Positions 8,483 through 16,836 of a stretch of 61,348 nt of DNA are shown in pieces. This stretch comes from Saprospiraceae bacterium (GTDB lineage Bacteria > Bacteroidota > Bacteroidia > Chitinophagales > Saprospiraceae): positions 1-61,348 of the forward strand of contig JAIBCI010000049.1 of the NCBI GenBank assembly GCA_019694255.1, written 5' to 3'. Under the pieces are notes generated by a model. The model saw only the letters and a list, made by a program, of their open reading frames with translations. It ran no database searches and had not been told where the DNA came from. Every line of letters begins with the position of its first letter. Position 1 is the first letter of the stretch. Both the position numbers and the translations under genes were made by a program.

Positions 8483-11400
8483 ATGTTTATGCATACCCTC
8501 CGATTCTCCCAGTGCATGATAATTGTGTTATCAATTTTCTTAATAGGTGGAAATTCATTTTCACAGAAAAATGAAAATACACCTTTTGCACCAACTTTTC
8601 TGCATGCCCCTTGCGACAAGAACCCAAAGATCACATGTCCGCCCAATATTACTTTGTGTCCCGGGTCAGATACAGATCCCAGAGGAACGGGATACGCCAA
8701 GGGACTTCCAGGATCGCCTTCATGTGATCCACCTATAGTTGAATACAATGACAGGATTACAAGTACGGGGCCGTGTGATGGAGCCAAAATAATTCAAAGA
8801 CTGTGGACTGCTGTTGATCCAACGGATCCATTACTCCGATCATTTTGCATTCAATATATAACCTTAGAAGATAAGACTCCACCGGTATTCTATAACTGTC
8901 CACACGACACTACCTTGCAATCCAATGAAAGTTGCTTTGCCTTCGTCAGATGGACGCCACCTCTTGCAACGGATGAATGTTCAGGATTTACTGTAAAAAC
9001 ATCGCACCCGAATGGAAGTAATTTTCCTACCGGCAAAACAACCGTCACCTACACCGCGACAGACGATTGCGGAAATATTTCGACCTGCAGTTTTGTGGTC
9101 ACAGTCTTAGAAAACTGTTGTAACAAACCACCAATTATCCAATGCCCCAATGACTTTAAAGGATGCATGCAATCTGCCAGCACAAATATCACCGGCAAAG
9201 GAATCGGAACACCTGGCGGACCTTTGTGTTTGACACCTTTTGTGAGTTATCTGGATGATACATTGCATATGACTGCCTGTTCTCTTTACATCAACAGGGT
9301 GTGGACAGCAACGGATCCTAACAATAAGACGCTTCATTCGAGTTGCACCCAGCATATCGATCTTTCTGATCATGAAAATCCAAAGATCATCTGTCCGCCT
9401 GATATTACCGTCAATTCTGATTCGACCTGCATGGCTGTGGTGACATGGAATGATCCTGTCGTCTCAGACAATTGTTCTACCGTTAGGTTGGTTTCTTCTC
9501 ATCCGTCAGGCACATCATTCCCGGTTGGAATAACCACCGTATTCTACACGGCTTATGATGATTGCGGAAACAATGCAGGATGTCATTTTACAGTAACGGT
9601 GATTGCGCAATGCTGCAACAAACCACCCGTATTGATTTGCCCTGCAGATTTCTCAGGATGTCCACAGGGAGCCGAACCAGCCATCACAGGAAGAGCAAGC
9701 GCACTCAAGAGCAGTAAATATTGTATGACCCCTTTGGTTAGTTATAAAGATGATACGTTGCATTATGCAGCCTGTTCGTTGAGAATACAGCGCAACTGGA
9801 TTGCAGCAGATCCAAATTCAGGACAGAAGTCAGAATGTCAGCAGCTTATCGATATGAAAGATACCCAGGGGCCGGCTATTACAATTCATGGTGATATTGA
9901 GGTGCCATCTGGTCCGGATTGTTCTGCGATTGTGCAGTGGCCTGTACCGGGAACTTCAGACAATTGTTCGTTGGTTACATTGCAAGCGACACATCATCCC
10001 GGGGACAAATTTCCTTTGGGAGTGACAAAGGTGACCTACACTGCGACAGATCAATGCGGTAATATAAGTACGGCAAGTTTTAATGTGACCGTTACGGACC
10101 ACTGTTGCGATGTTGTGCCGGTAATCCACTGTCCGCCGGATTTTACAACAGGTTGTCCAAAGTCGTCTATTGAGCCACAGATCACAGGTTTGGCTCAGGT
10201 TCTCAACAGAGGATCAGTTTGCAGTGGAGCAATTATCGGATACGCTGATACCATTCTTCATCAGTCAAGTTGTTCATTGCGTATTGTCAGAACCTGGACA
10301 GCAGTGGATTCCTTCAAGAGCAGTTTGAAATCAAGCTGCGAACAAAGAATTATTCAAAAAGATACGATACCTCCAGTGATCCATTGTCCATCGGATATTT
10401 CTGTTCCTTCTGATGAACATTGTGTCGCCGTGGTGAAATGGCAGTTTGAGGCCAGAGACAATTGTAGTCCGGTGAAGATTTCAAGTTCACATGAGAGTGG
10501 TGCAGAATTTCCGGTTGGCAGAAGAACAATTTATTATACGGTATTTGATGAGTGCAGTAATTCATCAGGATGCCAGTTTGACGTGACTGTTTTGGATAAC
10601 TGCTGCAACGAAGCACCCGAAGTGAACTGTCCACCGGATTTTCACGGATGTCCTTTGCAGGGACTAATACCTTCTGCAACAGGAATGGCCACCGTGCATA
10701 CCACTTCCCAATGCGGGCATCCCATATTGATTTACAGAGATGATACTTTATATGCGAAGCCCTGTTCTTTATTTGTCAAGCGATACTGGATTGGTATTGA
10801 CTCCGTTCACTCAGAATTGCGCGATAGCTGCATTCAGTTACTCGAGCTAAAAGATGATGTATCTCCGACGATACTTTGTCCGGCGGATGTTACGGTCGCC
10901 TCCAGCGAAAAATGCACAGCCATAGTCAACTGGCACGAGCCTCAAGTCTCGGACAACTGTTCAGCGACTACATTGACGAGCACTTATCGCAGCGGTGATG
11001 AATTTGGCCTGGGTACTACGACGGTAGAATATACGGTGCGAGACCAGTGTAATAACATCACACACTGTAGTTTTAAAATAACTGTTGAAGAACATTGCTG
11101 TATTAAGTCACCAAAGATCACCTGCCCTCCGGATATAGTCGAATGTCCAGGGTCAGCTGATCCGGGCAGATTAGGTTTGCCGGGTGTTGTGAAGGGTAAT
11201 CCTGCCTGCAATGCACCCTTGGTACACTACCGCGATGAAATTTTATATCAAAGTGCCTGTTCAACACTGATCAACAGAACCTGGATTGCAGAAGATCCGG
11301 ATCATCCGATCTTGCGCGATTCATGTGTTCAGAAGATTGAATTATCTGATGTCTCGGGCCCGGTATTCAGCGGATGTCCTGCCGACATAACCATTGATCC

Positions 11401-13531
11401 CAATTATAACTGCGAAGCTTTTCCAAACTGGACGGAGCCTGTGGCTACGGATCAATGCCGACTCACCTCCGTAACGCGCACCCATGGACCAGGTTCTCGA
11501 TTTGTGACTGGTGTCACCATTGTCAGTTATACAGCGGTTGACGCTTGTGGCAATTCGAGTGTGTGTTCCTTCAATGTGACCGTTACCGACAAATGTTGCG
11601 ACAAACCGCCGATACTGGTTTGCCCTCCTGAATACAGGAGCTGCCCATCCACTTCGCTGGATCCTTCCGTAACAGGTCGGGCCACCGTGGACAGAGGTTC
11701 TTCAAACTGTCTTAACCCAATACTTACGTATACAGACAAGGTGACCAAATCGGGACCATGTCCTGGCGCGGCAACGATTGAAAGGACCTGGCTCGCCATC
11801 GACCCCAACATTCCAAAACTTGCCGTCACCTGTGTGCAGAAGATAATTTTGTCCGACGCAGAGGCACCGGTGATCAGCGGTATGCCAAAAGATATTACCA
11901 TTGATGCGCACGGCGTCTGTGAAACTAAAGTGCAGTGGACAGCCCCGACAGCCAGTGATAACTGCAAACTGGTCTCGTTGAATTCAAATGTTGCAAATGG
12001 CAGTCTCCTTAAAGGTGGGGTAACCAAAGTGACATATACCGCAACCGATGCCTGTGGCAATTTTAGTACGGCATCATTCAATATAACAATTACCGGCACG
12101 GAAATTCAATTGGATTGTCCGAATGATACTTTAGTATACCGCACCAATCCTGCACAAAACGGAGTTGCGGTACAATGGCCGCTACCCAAGGCGCATTATT
12201 GCAAGGACTGTGTCGATTCGATCACCGGTTTTGTGTATATGGGAGAGTTTGCAGGAAACAGATATTTCTGTTCTCTTTCACCTTCCAACTGGTTTGATGC
12301 CAAAATCAGTTGCGCGCTGAATGGTGGTCAGCTGGCAGTCATCCAAAGCAAGGAAGAAAATGCATTCATCGCTTCGAAACTGATGGGGCAGATTGCCTGG
12401 ATTGGGGCGAGCGATGAACGCAGGGAAGGTGCTTTTGACTGGGTGGATTTCTCTCCTTTTATCTACAAAAATTGGCGAGCAGGCAGACCGAGCAGTGCCA
12501 ATCCGCTCCATGATTATGTCGAACTCAATCCTGACGGTACATGGAATGATCAGCTGGGAAGTATTTCAAGAGAGTACATCTGTCAAATCTCCTGTTATAA
12601 ACTCAAGCAAATAGAAGGTCCTGCCAATGGATCGGTGATTCCTTGCGGTAAGACCAGGGTTAGTTATACCGCCTCTAAAGATGGTGTCAGCGATACCTGC
12701 AGTTTCAATATTGAAGTCAATTGTGATTCCATTTCGAAATATTGCAATAACCGCGCACTGAATACCGGTGTAATGTGGATAGATCGCATCACTGTCGGAG
12801 CCATCCATAATACTTCCGGCGACAACGGTGGTTATGCTTATTTCAATCAGCCTTGCGGAGTTTTCGAGAATAATAAGGTCTACGATCTTTGTGTAGAACC
12901 CGGATTCAAGAGCAATGTGTATGTCGTCTACTGGAAAGTATGGATCGACTTCAACAATGACGGAGAATTCCAGGCAACTGAGCTGGTATTACTCGGATCA
13001 GGTAGTACAGGTTTGTGCGGCAAGTTTAGCTTGCCACAAAATTATATGACCGGCAAGGTGAGAATGCGCGTGATCATGTCGTATGGTGGTTATGCATCGT
13101 CTGCCTGCAGCAGCGTCGTCTATGGAGAAGTGGAAGACTACTGTGTAGAGCTGACGAAAAACGGTACCATTATCCTTCAGACTTCTGAAAACACCTATCC
13201 CAGATCGTTGAAATGCGTGCGCAATTGTGAGGAGAAAGCGCAGGGTCAATTCGACGAAGGAAGCCTGATATCAAGGACTACTTCTACACTTTCCGGCTTT
13301 GAAGTTGTGCCCAATCCAGCGCGTGATGAAGTTAGCCTGTTTGGCAACACCAAAGAGATCAGTGGTCTGAATATTTACGACCTCAACGGCAAGCTCATCT
13401 GGAGAAAAATTGCTCCTGTGCAAGCACAGGAGATCATCGATGTGAGTCACTGGAGTGAAGGCGTGTATTATATCCTGGTCGAGTATTACAACAAGCCGCA
13501 GGCTGTTCAGAAGCTGATTGTACAGCGTTAA
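8483..13531 (+). CDS. Giant secreted HYR-repeat / C-type lectin / GEVED protein with T9SS signal
   Basis: A 1682-aa extracellular protein. A signal peptide (to about residue 28) is followed by seven cysteine-rich modules of about 165 aa. Each module consists of a CPPDxxxCP-type domain and an HYR domain (D-I-T-V, then V-x-W-x-x-P, then V-T-Y-T-A-T-D-x-C-G-N). An eighth HYR domain starts near residue 1210 but is interrupted by a C-type lectin-like domain at about 1250-1372 (W-F-D-A-K-I-S-C, then W-I-G-A-S-D, then W-N-D-Q-L-G, then Y-I-C-Q), and resumes with V-S-Y-T-A-S-K-D-G-V. A GEVED domain (about 1419-1558, Y-G-E-V-E-D-Y) and a T9SS type A sorting domain (about 1606-1682, V-V-P-N-P-A-R-D) complete it. 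It is probably an adhesin or matrix protein on the cell surface. Ligand unknown. Confidence 0.9.
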   Translation: MFMHTLRFSQCMIIVLSIFLIGGNSFSQKNENTPFAPTFLHAPCDKNPKITCPPNITLCPGSDTDPRGTGYAKGLPGSPSCDPPIVEYNDRITSTGPCDGAKIIQRLWTAVDPTDPLLRSFCIQYITLEDKTPPVFYNCPHDTTLQSNESCFAFVRWTPPLATDECSGFTVKTSHPNGSNFPTGKTTVTYTATDDCGNISTCSFVVTVLENCCNKPPIIQCPNDFKGCMQSASTNITGKGIGTPGGPLCLTPFVSYLDDTLHMTACSLYINRVWTATDPNNKTLHSSCTQHIDLSDHENPKIICPPDITVNSDSTCMAVVTWNDPVVSDNCSTVRLVSSHPSGTSFPVGITTVFYTAYDDCGNNAGCHFTVTVIAQCCNKPPVLICPADFSGCPQGAEPAITGRASALKSSKYCMTPLVSYKDDTLHYAACSLRIQRNWIAADPNSGQKSECQQLIDMKDTQGPAITIHGDIEVPSGPDCSAIVQWPVPGTSDNCSLVTLQATHHPGDKFPLGVTKVTYTATDQCGNISTASFNVTVTDHCCDVVPVIHCPPDFTTGCPKSSIEPQITGLAQVLNRGSVCSGAIIGYADTILHQSSCSLRIVRTWTAVDSFKSSLKSSCEQRIIQKDTIPPVIHCPSDISVPSDEHCVAVVKWQFEARDNCSPVKISSSHESGAEFPVGRRTIYYTVFDECSNSSGCQFDVTVLDNCCNEAPEVNCPPDFHGCPLQGLIPSATGMATVHTTSQCGHPILIYRDDTLYAKPCSLFVKRYWIGIDSVHSELRDSCIQLLELKDDVSPTILCPADVTVASSEKCTAIVNWHEPQVSDNCSATTLTSTYRSGDEFGLGTTTVEYTVRDQCNNITHCSFKITVEEHCCIKSPKITCPPDIVECPGSADPGRLGLPGVVKGNPACNAPLVHYRDEILYQSACSTLINRTWIAEDPDHPILRDSCVQKIELSDVSGPVFSGCPADITIDPNYNCEAFPNWTEPVATDQCRLTSVTRTHGPGSRFVTGVTIVSYTAVDACGNSSVCSFNVTVTDKCCDKPPILVCPPEYRSCPSTSLDPSVTGRATVDRGSSNCLNPILTYTDKVTKSGPCPGAATIERTWLAIDPNIPKLAVTCVQKIILSDAEAPVISGMPKDITIDAHGVCETKVQWTAPTASDNCKLVSLNSNVANGSLLKGGVTKVTYTATDACGNFSTASFNITITGTEIQLDCPNDTLVYRTNPAQNGVAVQWPLPKAHYCKDCVDSITGFVYMGEFAGNRYFCSLSPSNWFDAKISCALNGGQLAVIQSKEENAFIASKLMGQIAWIGASDERREGAFDWVDFSPFIYKNWRAGRPSSANPLHDYVELNPDGTWNDQLGSISREYICQISCYKLKQIEGPANGSVIPCGKTRVSYTASKDGVSDTCSFNIEVNCDSISKYCNNRALNTGVMWIDRITVGAIHNTSGDNGGYAYFNQPCGVFENNKVYDLCVEPGFKSNVYVVYWKVWIDFNNDGEFQATELVLLGSGSTGLCGKFSLPQNYMTGKVRMRVIMSYGGYASSACSSVVYGEVEDYCVELTKNGTIILQTSENTYPRSLKCVRNCEEKAQGQFDEGSLISRTTSTLSGFEVVPNPARDEVSLFGNTKEISGLNIYDLNGKLIWRKIAPVQAQEIIDVSHWSEGVYYILVEYYNKPQAVQKLIVQR
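8590..12105 (+). repeat. Seven ~165-residue HYR-containing modules within one gene
   Basis: Module junctions are marked by paired cysteines at about residues 212, 377, 540, 707, 872 and 1038 of the protein, giving a period of 163-167 residues (about 495 bp). The DNA copies have diverged considerably, so the array is old and probably stable against recombination. Confidence 0.85.
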
Positions 13532-13578
13532 TAAATTAAAATAAACCAACCAACCAAACCTAACAGAGGTATGAAAGG

Positions 13579-13608
13579 AGGTCGACCGATAAGGTCGGCC
13601 TTTTTTTT
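13579..13608 (+). terminator. Rho-independent terminator after the HYR gene
   Basis: AGGTCGACC and GGTCGGCCT form a 9-bp stem with one G-T wobble and a GATAA loop, followed immediately by a run of eight T residues. It lies 47 bases after the stop codon and ends the giant gene as a single transcription unit. Confidence 0.88.
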
Positions 13609-13611
13609 ATT

Positions 13612-13970
13612 GTTCATTGCAAATGGTCAAAAGTTGACCAGATTATTCCTGAAGTCTCAAATCAGACATTTTATTTTCTGAGACAGGACATGATCTGAGA
13701 CGTTCATTTTGGTGAGGTTGGTTTATTCAACTTGCCATATCCGACTTTTCTTTAAGCACTATAGGTCTGTATGGACCGGCAATGTTTATCTGATTCTACT
13801 TGAAGTGAAGGAGCAGCGCTCAGGAGTTGAAAGGGTGGTTCAAATGGGACTTATATAATTTCCATTTCATTGCAAATTCAACTACCTTTGGAGCGAGGCA
13901 TTATATAATGCGTATCGGACGCTTTATGTTTTACTAGTAATCAGCGCCAATTCAACATCCTGCCACCTGG
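13612..13970. other. Non-coding region with short palindromes
   Basis: No gene is supported. The region holds a TGGTCAA/TTGACCA inverted repeat near 13623-13639, GTCTCA/TGAGAC inverted repeats near 13656-13700, and the perfect 14-bp palindrome GCATTATATAATGC at 13898-13911. It lies beyond the terminator of the HYR gene and at the 3' end of the leftward gene, so the palindromes could act as ends for that transcript. I cannot assign a function. Confidence 0.4.
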
Positions 13971-15329
13971 TTAATATTTATTTGGGTCTGGTAATTTATA
14001 ATCAATGCCAAAGTGTTTTGCATATTCCTCTATGGGTTGCAAGCCAACGTTGGCCCGACGTACATTGACATTGATTTCATCTTCTATGGGATAAAAAACC
14101 CAGCTTCCTGTTTTTTTATCGGGAACAAGTTGCGAGCCATAGATCTGCATTTTATTTTCACGCATCAGGATCCTGTCTTGCAATAAGGCCAAATCGCAAG
14201 CACGAGATTCTCCGGCAGTCACGGATTGCATCATAAGCGGCAAATATTTTTTCTGCTTTTCGAGTGGTGCATGTTGAATCACCAGAAAACAAACGTAATT
14301 GCTGGTAGCGCCAAAAATACTTCGATCCAGCCAGCCATACCGATAAATCAATGATTCTACGATAATTTGGTTTGTACTGTCTATATAATCGGCAAACTGT
14401 ATTGAGTCACCCTGGCTTCTTATTTTTTGATCTCGATCATAAATTGTTTTCAGTTGCCTGCGTATAGCAGCAGTATCAATCTTTTCCTGATAATTAAAAA
14501 CCATTTTAGCAGGTGTCATAAATCGTGTATAATATACCCCGGAGTACCGGGCATTTGATTTAGGAGAGTACAAGTAAAGATAATCCGGAAAAGGAAATGT
14601 GGTGTCCCATACCGATTCGTGTGATTCAAAATAGCGTAATTCCAATCCTTTGCCAAAATTGGCATGGCAGGTTCCTTTTAAGTAGTCGTTGTTTAACGAA
14701 CAGATTTTCTTGGCATCTAGGTTTAATTCTTTGTCCTGACGCAGGTATGTGATCATCTTATCCGGCTGATTGCTGTTGTGGGCATTGCCACTGAGCGTAA
14801 TCATTTTCCAGGAGGGGTGAAGAAGATATTGTCTTTTTATTTTTGTAAACATAATGCTGTCTCTGGAATACTTCTCTTCTTCTCCCTTGGTGATATCGTA
14901 AAAGAAAATTTGGATTTTAGGATTGTCGTTCAGTGTAGCAATCAGGTTGGCCCATGCAAAGGAACCCCTTCCATCCTTAAAAGGCGGATTGGCAAAGAAT
15001 TCAGATTTGAAAATACTGCTATCGGTATGCAACGAATCGTAGCATCTCATTAGCTCCGGCAAAATTTCTAATCCAACCGAAACACTATCTCCTTTACTCG
15101 TCAACAGTTGGGCCAGACCGGTTACCAATTGTGCAGGTTTTGAGGTGCCGTGCATTTCGCCAACCATCACAATTTGGAAGCAGGAAAGCAAGTTGTACAC
15201 GCTATCAGAGAGGTGTTCCGGATTTTCTATGCGCACAGCACTATTGCGCAACAGAGTGGTCGCATCTTGTGCGGGGGAGCCAAGATACATCAGTGTCAAA
15301 GTCAGTATTAAAAAAGTATTCTTTGTCAT
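13971..15329 (-). CDS. ChaN/TIKI-like domain fused to DUF6624, secreted
   Basis: A 452-aa exported protein. A signal peptide covers residues 1-21 (ending G-S-P-A-Q). The N-terminal half resembles the erythromycin-esterase/TIKI/ChaN haem-uptake fold: V-M-V-G-E-M-H-G-T at about residue 54, then G-L-E-I-L-P near 86, and M-I-T-L-S-G-N-A-H-N near 177, which places histidines and glutamates as in metal- or haem-binding members. The C-terminal part (about 320-450) has the DUF6624 pattern: Y-G-W-L-D-R, I-Q-H-A-P, Q-K-K-Y-L-P-L-M, L-L-Q-D-R-I-L, and Q-I-Y-G-S-Q. I infer a two-domain periplasmic or surface enzyme. The reaction is unknown. Monocistronic. Confidence 0.7.
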   Translation of the reverse strand: MTKNTFLILTLTLMYLGSPAQDATTLLRNSAVRIENPEHLSDSVYNLLSCFQIVMVGEMHGTSKPAQLVTGLAQLLTSKGDSVSVGLEILPELMRCYDSLHTDSSIFKSEFFANPPFKDGRGSFAWANLIATLNDNPKIQIFFYDITKGEEEKYSRDSIMFTKIKRQYLLHPSWKMITLSGNAHNSNQPDKMITYLRQDKELNLDAKKICSLNNDYLKGTCHANFGKGLELRYFESHESVWDTTFPFPDYLYLYSPKSNARYSGVYYTRFMTPAKMVFNYQEKIDTAAIRRQLKTIYDRDQKIRSQGDSIQFADYIDSTNQIIVESLIYRYGWLDRSIFGATSNYVCFLVIQHAPLEKQKKYLPLMMQSVTAGESRACDLALLQDRILMRENKMQIYGSQLVPDKKTGSWVFYPIEDEINVNVRRANVGLQPIEEYAKHFGIDYKLPDPNKY

Positions 15330-15719
15330 GTAAAATCTAACAATTTTTTCGTCCTGTTACATTTGCGCTATGTTATCAGTCAGCAAGTAATCTGAGTCTG
15401 TAGTCAATAGACAAAGTTAATACAATTGATAAAAGTCGCGGGTGTAGTGCCGAATTCGCCAGAACGGCATTCCTCTTAATATTACATAGCGTGTAAATAA
15501 ATTATTCAAATAAAAAATTCAAATGATTATATTCAATGGTGGGTATAGCTAATTGATTTACCAATTTTTCCAACTAAAAAGGTTGATGAAGCCCTTTTTG
15601 AAACATTAATAGGGGTGGAAAAAGAAGTAAAAAAGAAAAATGTCATTTTTATTAACTAAATTTGCTTTGTTGCCCTATAGATTAAGGATACCTCGGACCA
15701 TAATTAATAAATAACAAAA
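15330..15719. other. Divergent intergenic region with -7-like elements
   Basis: No gene is supported. A leftward TAACTTTG (plus-strand CAAAGTTA at 15412-15419) is an exact TAnnTTTG match 83 bases before the ChaN-like gene. A rightward TAAATTTG at 15657-15664 lies 56 bases before the orphan at 15720. Neither has a TTG at the expected 19-20 base spacing, so both are weak candidates. Confidence 0.35.
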
Positions 15720-16295
15720 GTGGATAAATCGAAGAATGCCGTAAAGAAGAATTTAGAAGATTTAGGGTACTTTAAATATGTAGCTCCTGACAATTTGGAA
15801 TCCATCAAAGAAATTACGTTTCGAGATTACCAGAATGATGGGATTATTCAATTTCCGTGGGAAGATGGATTAAATAGAATGTTTGGTATTGACGCTGAAT
15901 TCATATTTGAAGCTGAAGGGATTAAAAGCCAAATTGAAGGAATGCTCGAATTATTCAACGAATTAGGAATCAAGTTAACAATTGGGCGATATGTTGAAGA
16001 TTTTGATATTTCTTCTGAATCTTATTCGACCAGAATAATTGAGTTAAACGAAATACCATACGATACATCCGGATCATCTGACTGGAATTCAGCATTTTTA
16101 TCAGGGGTCAAATTAATCAATGAAATTTTAGTTCACTATGGTAAAGAAGACCGGGTGTACGGTTTAGTTATGGACGAATCGAGCTGGATGATACTATTAG
16201 ATAAAGCGCTTTATGAGTATCTGAATGATCTGATTCCGGAGTGGGCAAACATTCGTCCCATTGATATAAGTGAACTGGATTGGCTTCAACAATGA
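15720..16295 (+). CDS. Uncharacterised acidic protein
   Basis: A 191-aa soluble protein with a GTG start; no signal peptide or membrane helix. I do not recognise the family. It is acidic, rich in D, E and I, and ends W-L-Q-Q. Its G+C looks lower than that of the neighbours and it uses AT-rich codons (TTA leucine, AGA arginine, ATT isoleucine), which suggests either recent transfer or weak expression. The composition and W-x-x-x-L pattern resemble the small orphan immunity-like proteins scattered in Bacteroidota genomes, but no toxin gene is next to it, so I do not assign that role. Confidence 0.65.
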   Translation: MDKSKNAVKKNLEDLGYFKYVAPDNLESIKEITFRDYQNDGIIQFPWEDGLNRMFGIDAEFIFEAEGIKSQIEGMLELFNELGIKLTIGRYVEDFDISSESYSTRIIELNEIPYDTSGSSDWNSAFLSGVKLINEILVHYGKEDRVYGLVMDESSWMILLDKALYEYLNDLIPEWANIRPIDISELDWLQQ

Positions 16296-16836
16296 ATTTT
16301 CTGGCAAAACCATAAATCGGATTCGCGATATCGTTCCATCGTAAGTCGAAATTAGCTTATTAAAATAAACTGGAAAATTTGCAAATGCAATTAAAATGCG
16401 ATCAGCTTTTAAATTGAATTCAGGTACAACCAATAGTAAAGACAAAATAACCTTTCAAGTGCTATAAGTAACCATCCATCTTAGTAGGTTTTTTGAGACA
16501 ATAAAAGTCCGGATAAATTGTATCCATTCTTTCAACTCCTTTATTTGCATCAAGCTCTTTAGGGCTTTAATGTTGGTGGGAAAGAAGCAACGAAAAATTA
16601 TCTTGTCCCGTATGGGACAAAACAAAGCCTTGCATATTGTTTGCCACCGGTATTTTGTGCCTAGCATCTCGATGTGCAAGGTGACTTTCTGCCTTCGAAA
16701 TCGTTAACCGAGGTAGATGAAAAGACTCCCTAAATTGCGCCAATGCCATTATTCCGGTAAAAACTAAATGAACTTCGCCACCGAAAATATTGCCCCAATG
16801 CCTAGTTCATTCTACCGGCCCTCCTTACTTTTGAGT
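16296..16836. other. Intergenic region with REP-like palindrome
   Basis: About 540 bases without a convincing gene. Reading frames on both strands here are short and low-quality. The region contains the perfect palindrome TTGTCCC-GTAT-GGGACAA at 16603-16620, set in a G/C-richer block (about 16560-16700). This resembles dispersed palindromic elements. At 16826-16833 an exact TACTTTTG element lies three bases before the preferred ATG of the metalloprotease. Confidence 0.45.
16603..16620. repeat. REP-like palindrome
   Basis: TTGTCCC and GGGACAA form a 7-bp perfect stem around GTAT. Its short C/G-block stem resembles the hairpins at 27445-27466 and in the terminal tandem array, but the sequence differs. 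Other copies in this genome cannot be seen from this window. Confidence 0.45.

Noticed and set aside
11527-12099. Long antisense frame within the HYR gene
   Set aside because: It mirrors the repeated coding modules and has no signal peptide, domain or promoter of its own.
15720-16295. Immunity protein of a toxin-immunity pair
   Set aside because: No toxin-like gene is adjacent, and the similarity is only in size and composition.
16455-16749. Leftward reading frames before the metalloprotease
   Set aside because: They overlap a palindrome-bearing block, change frame, and read as non-protein sequence.
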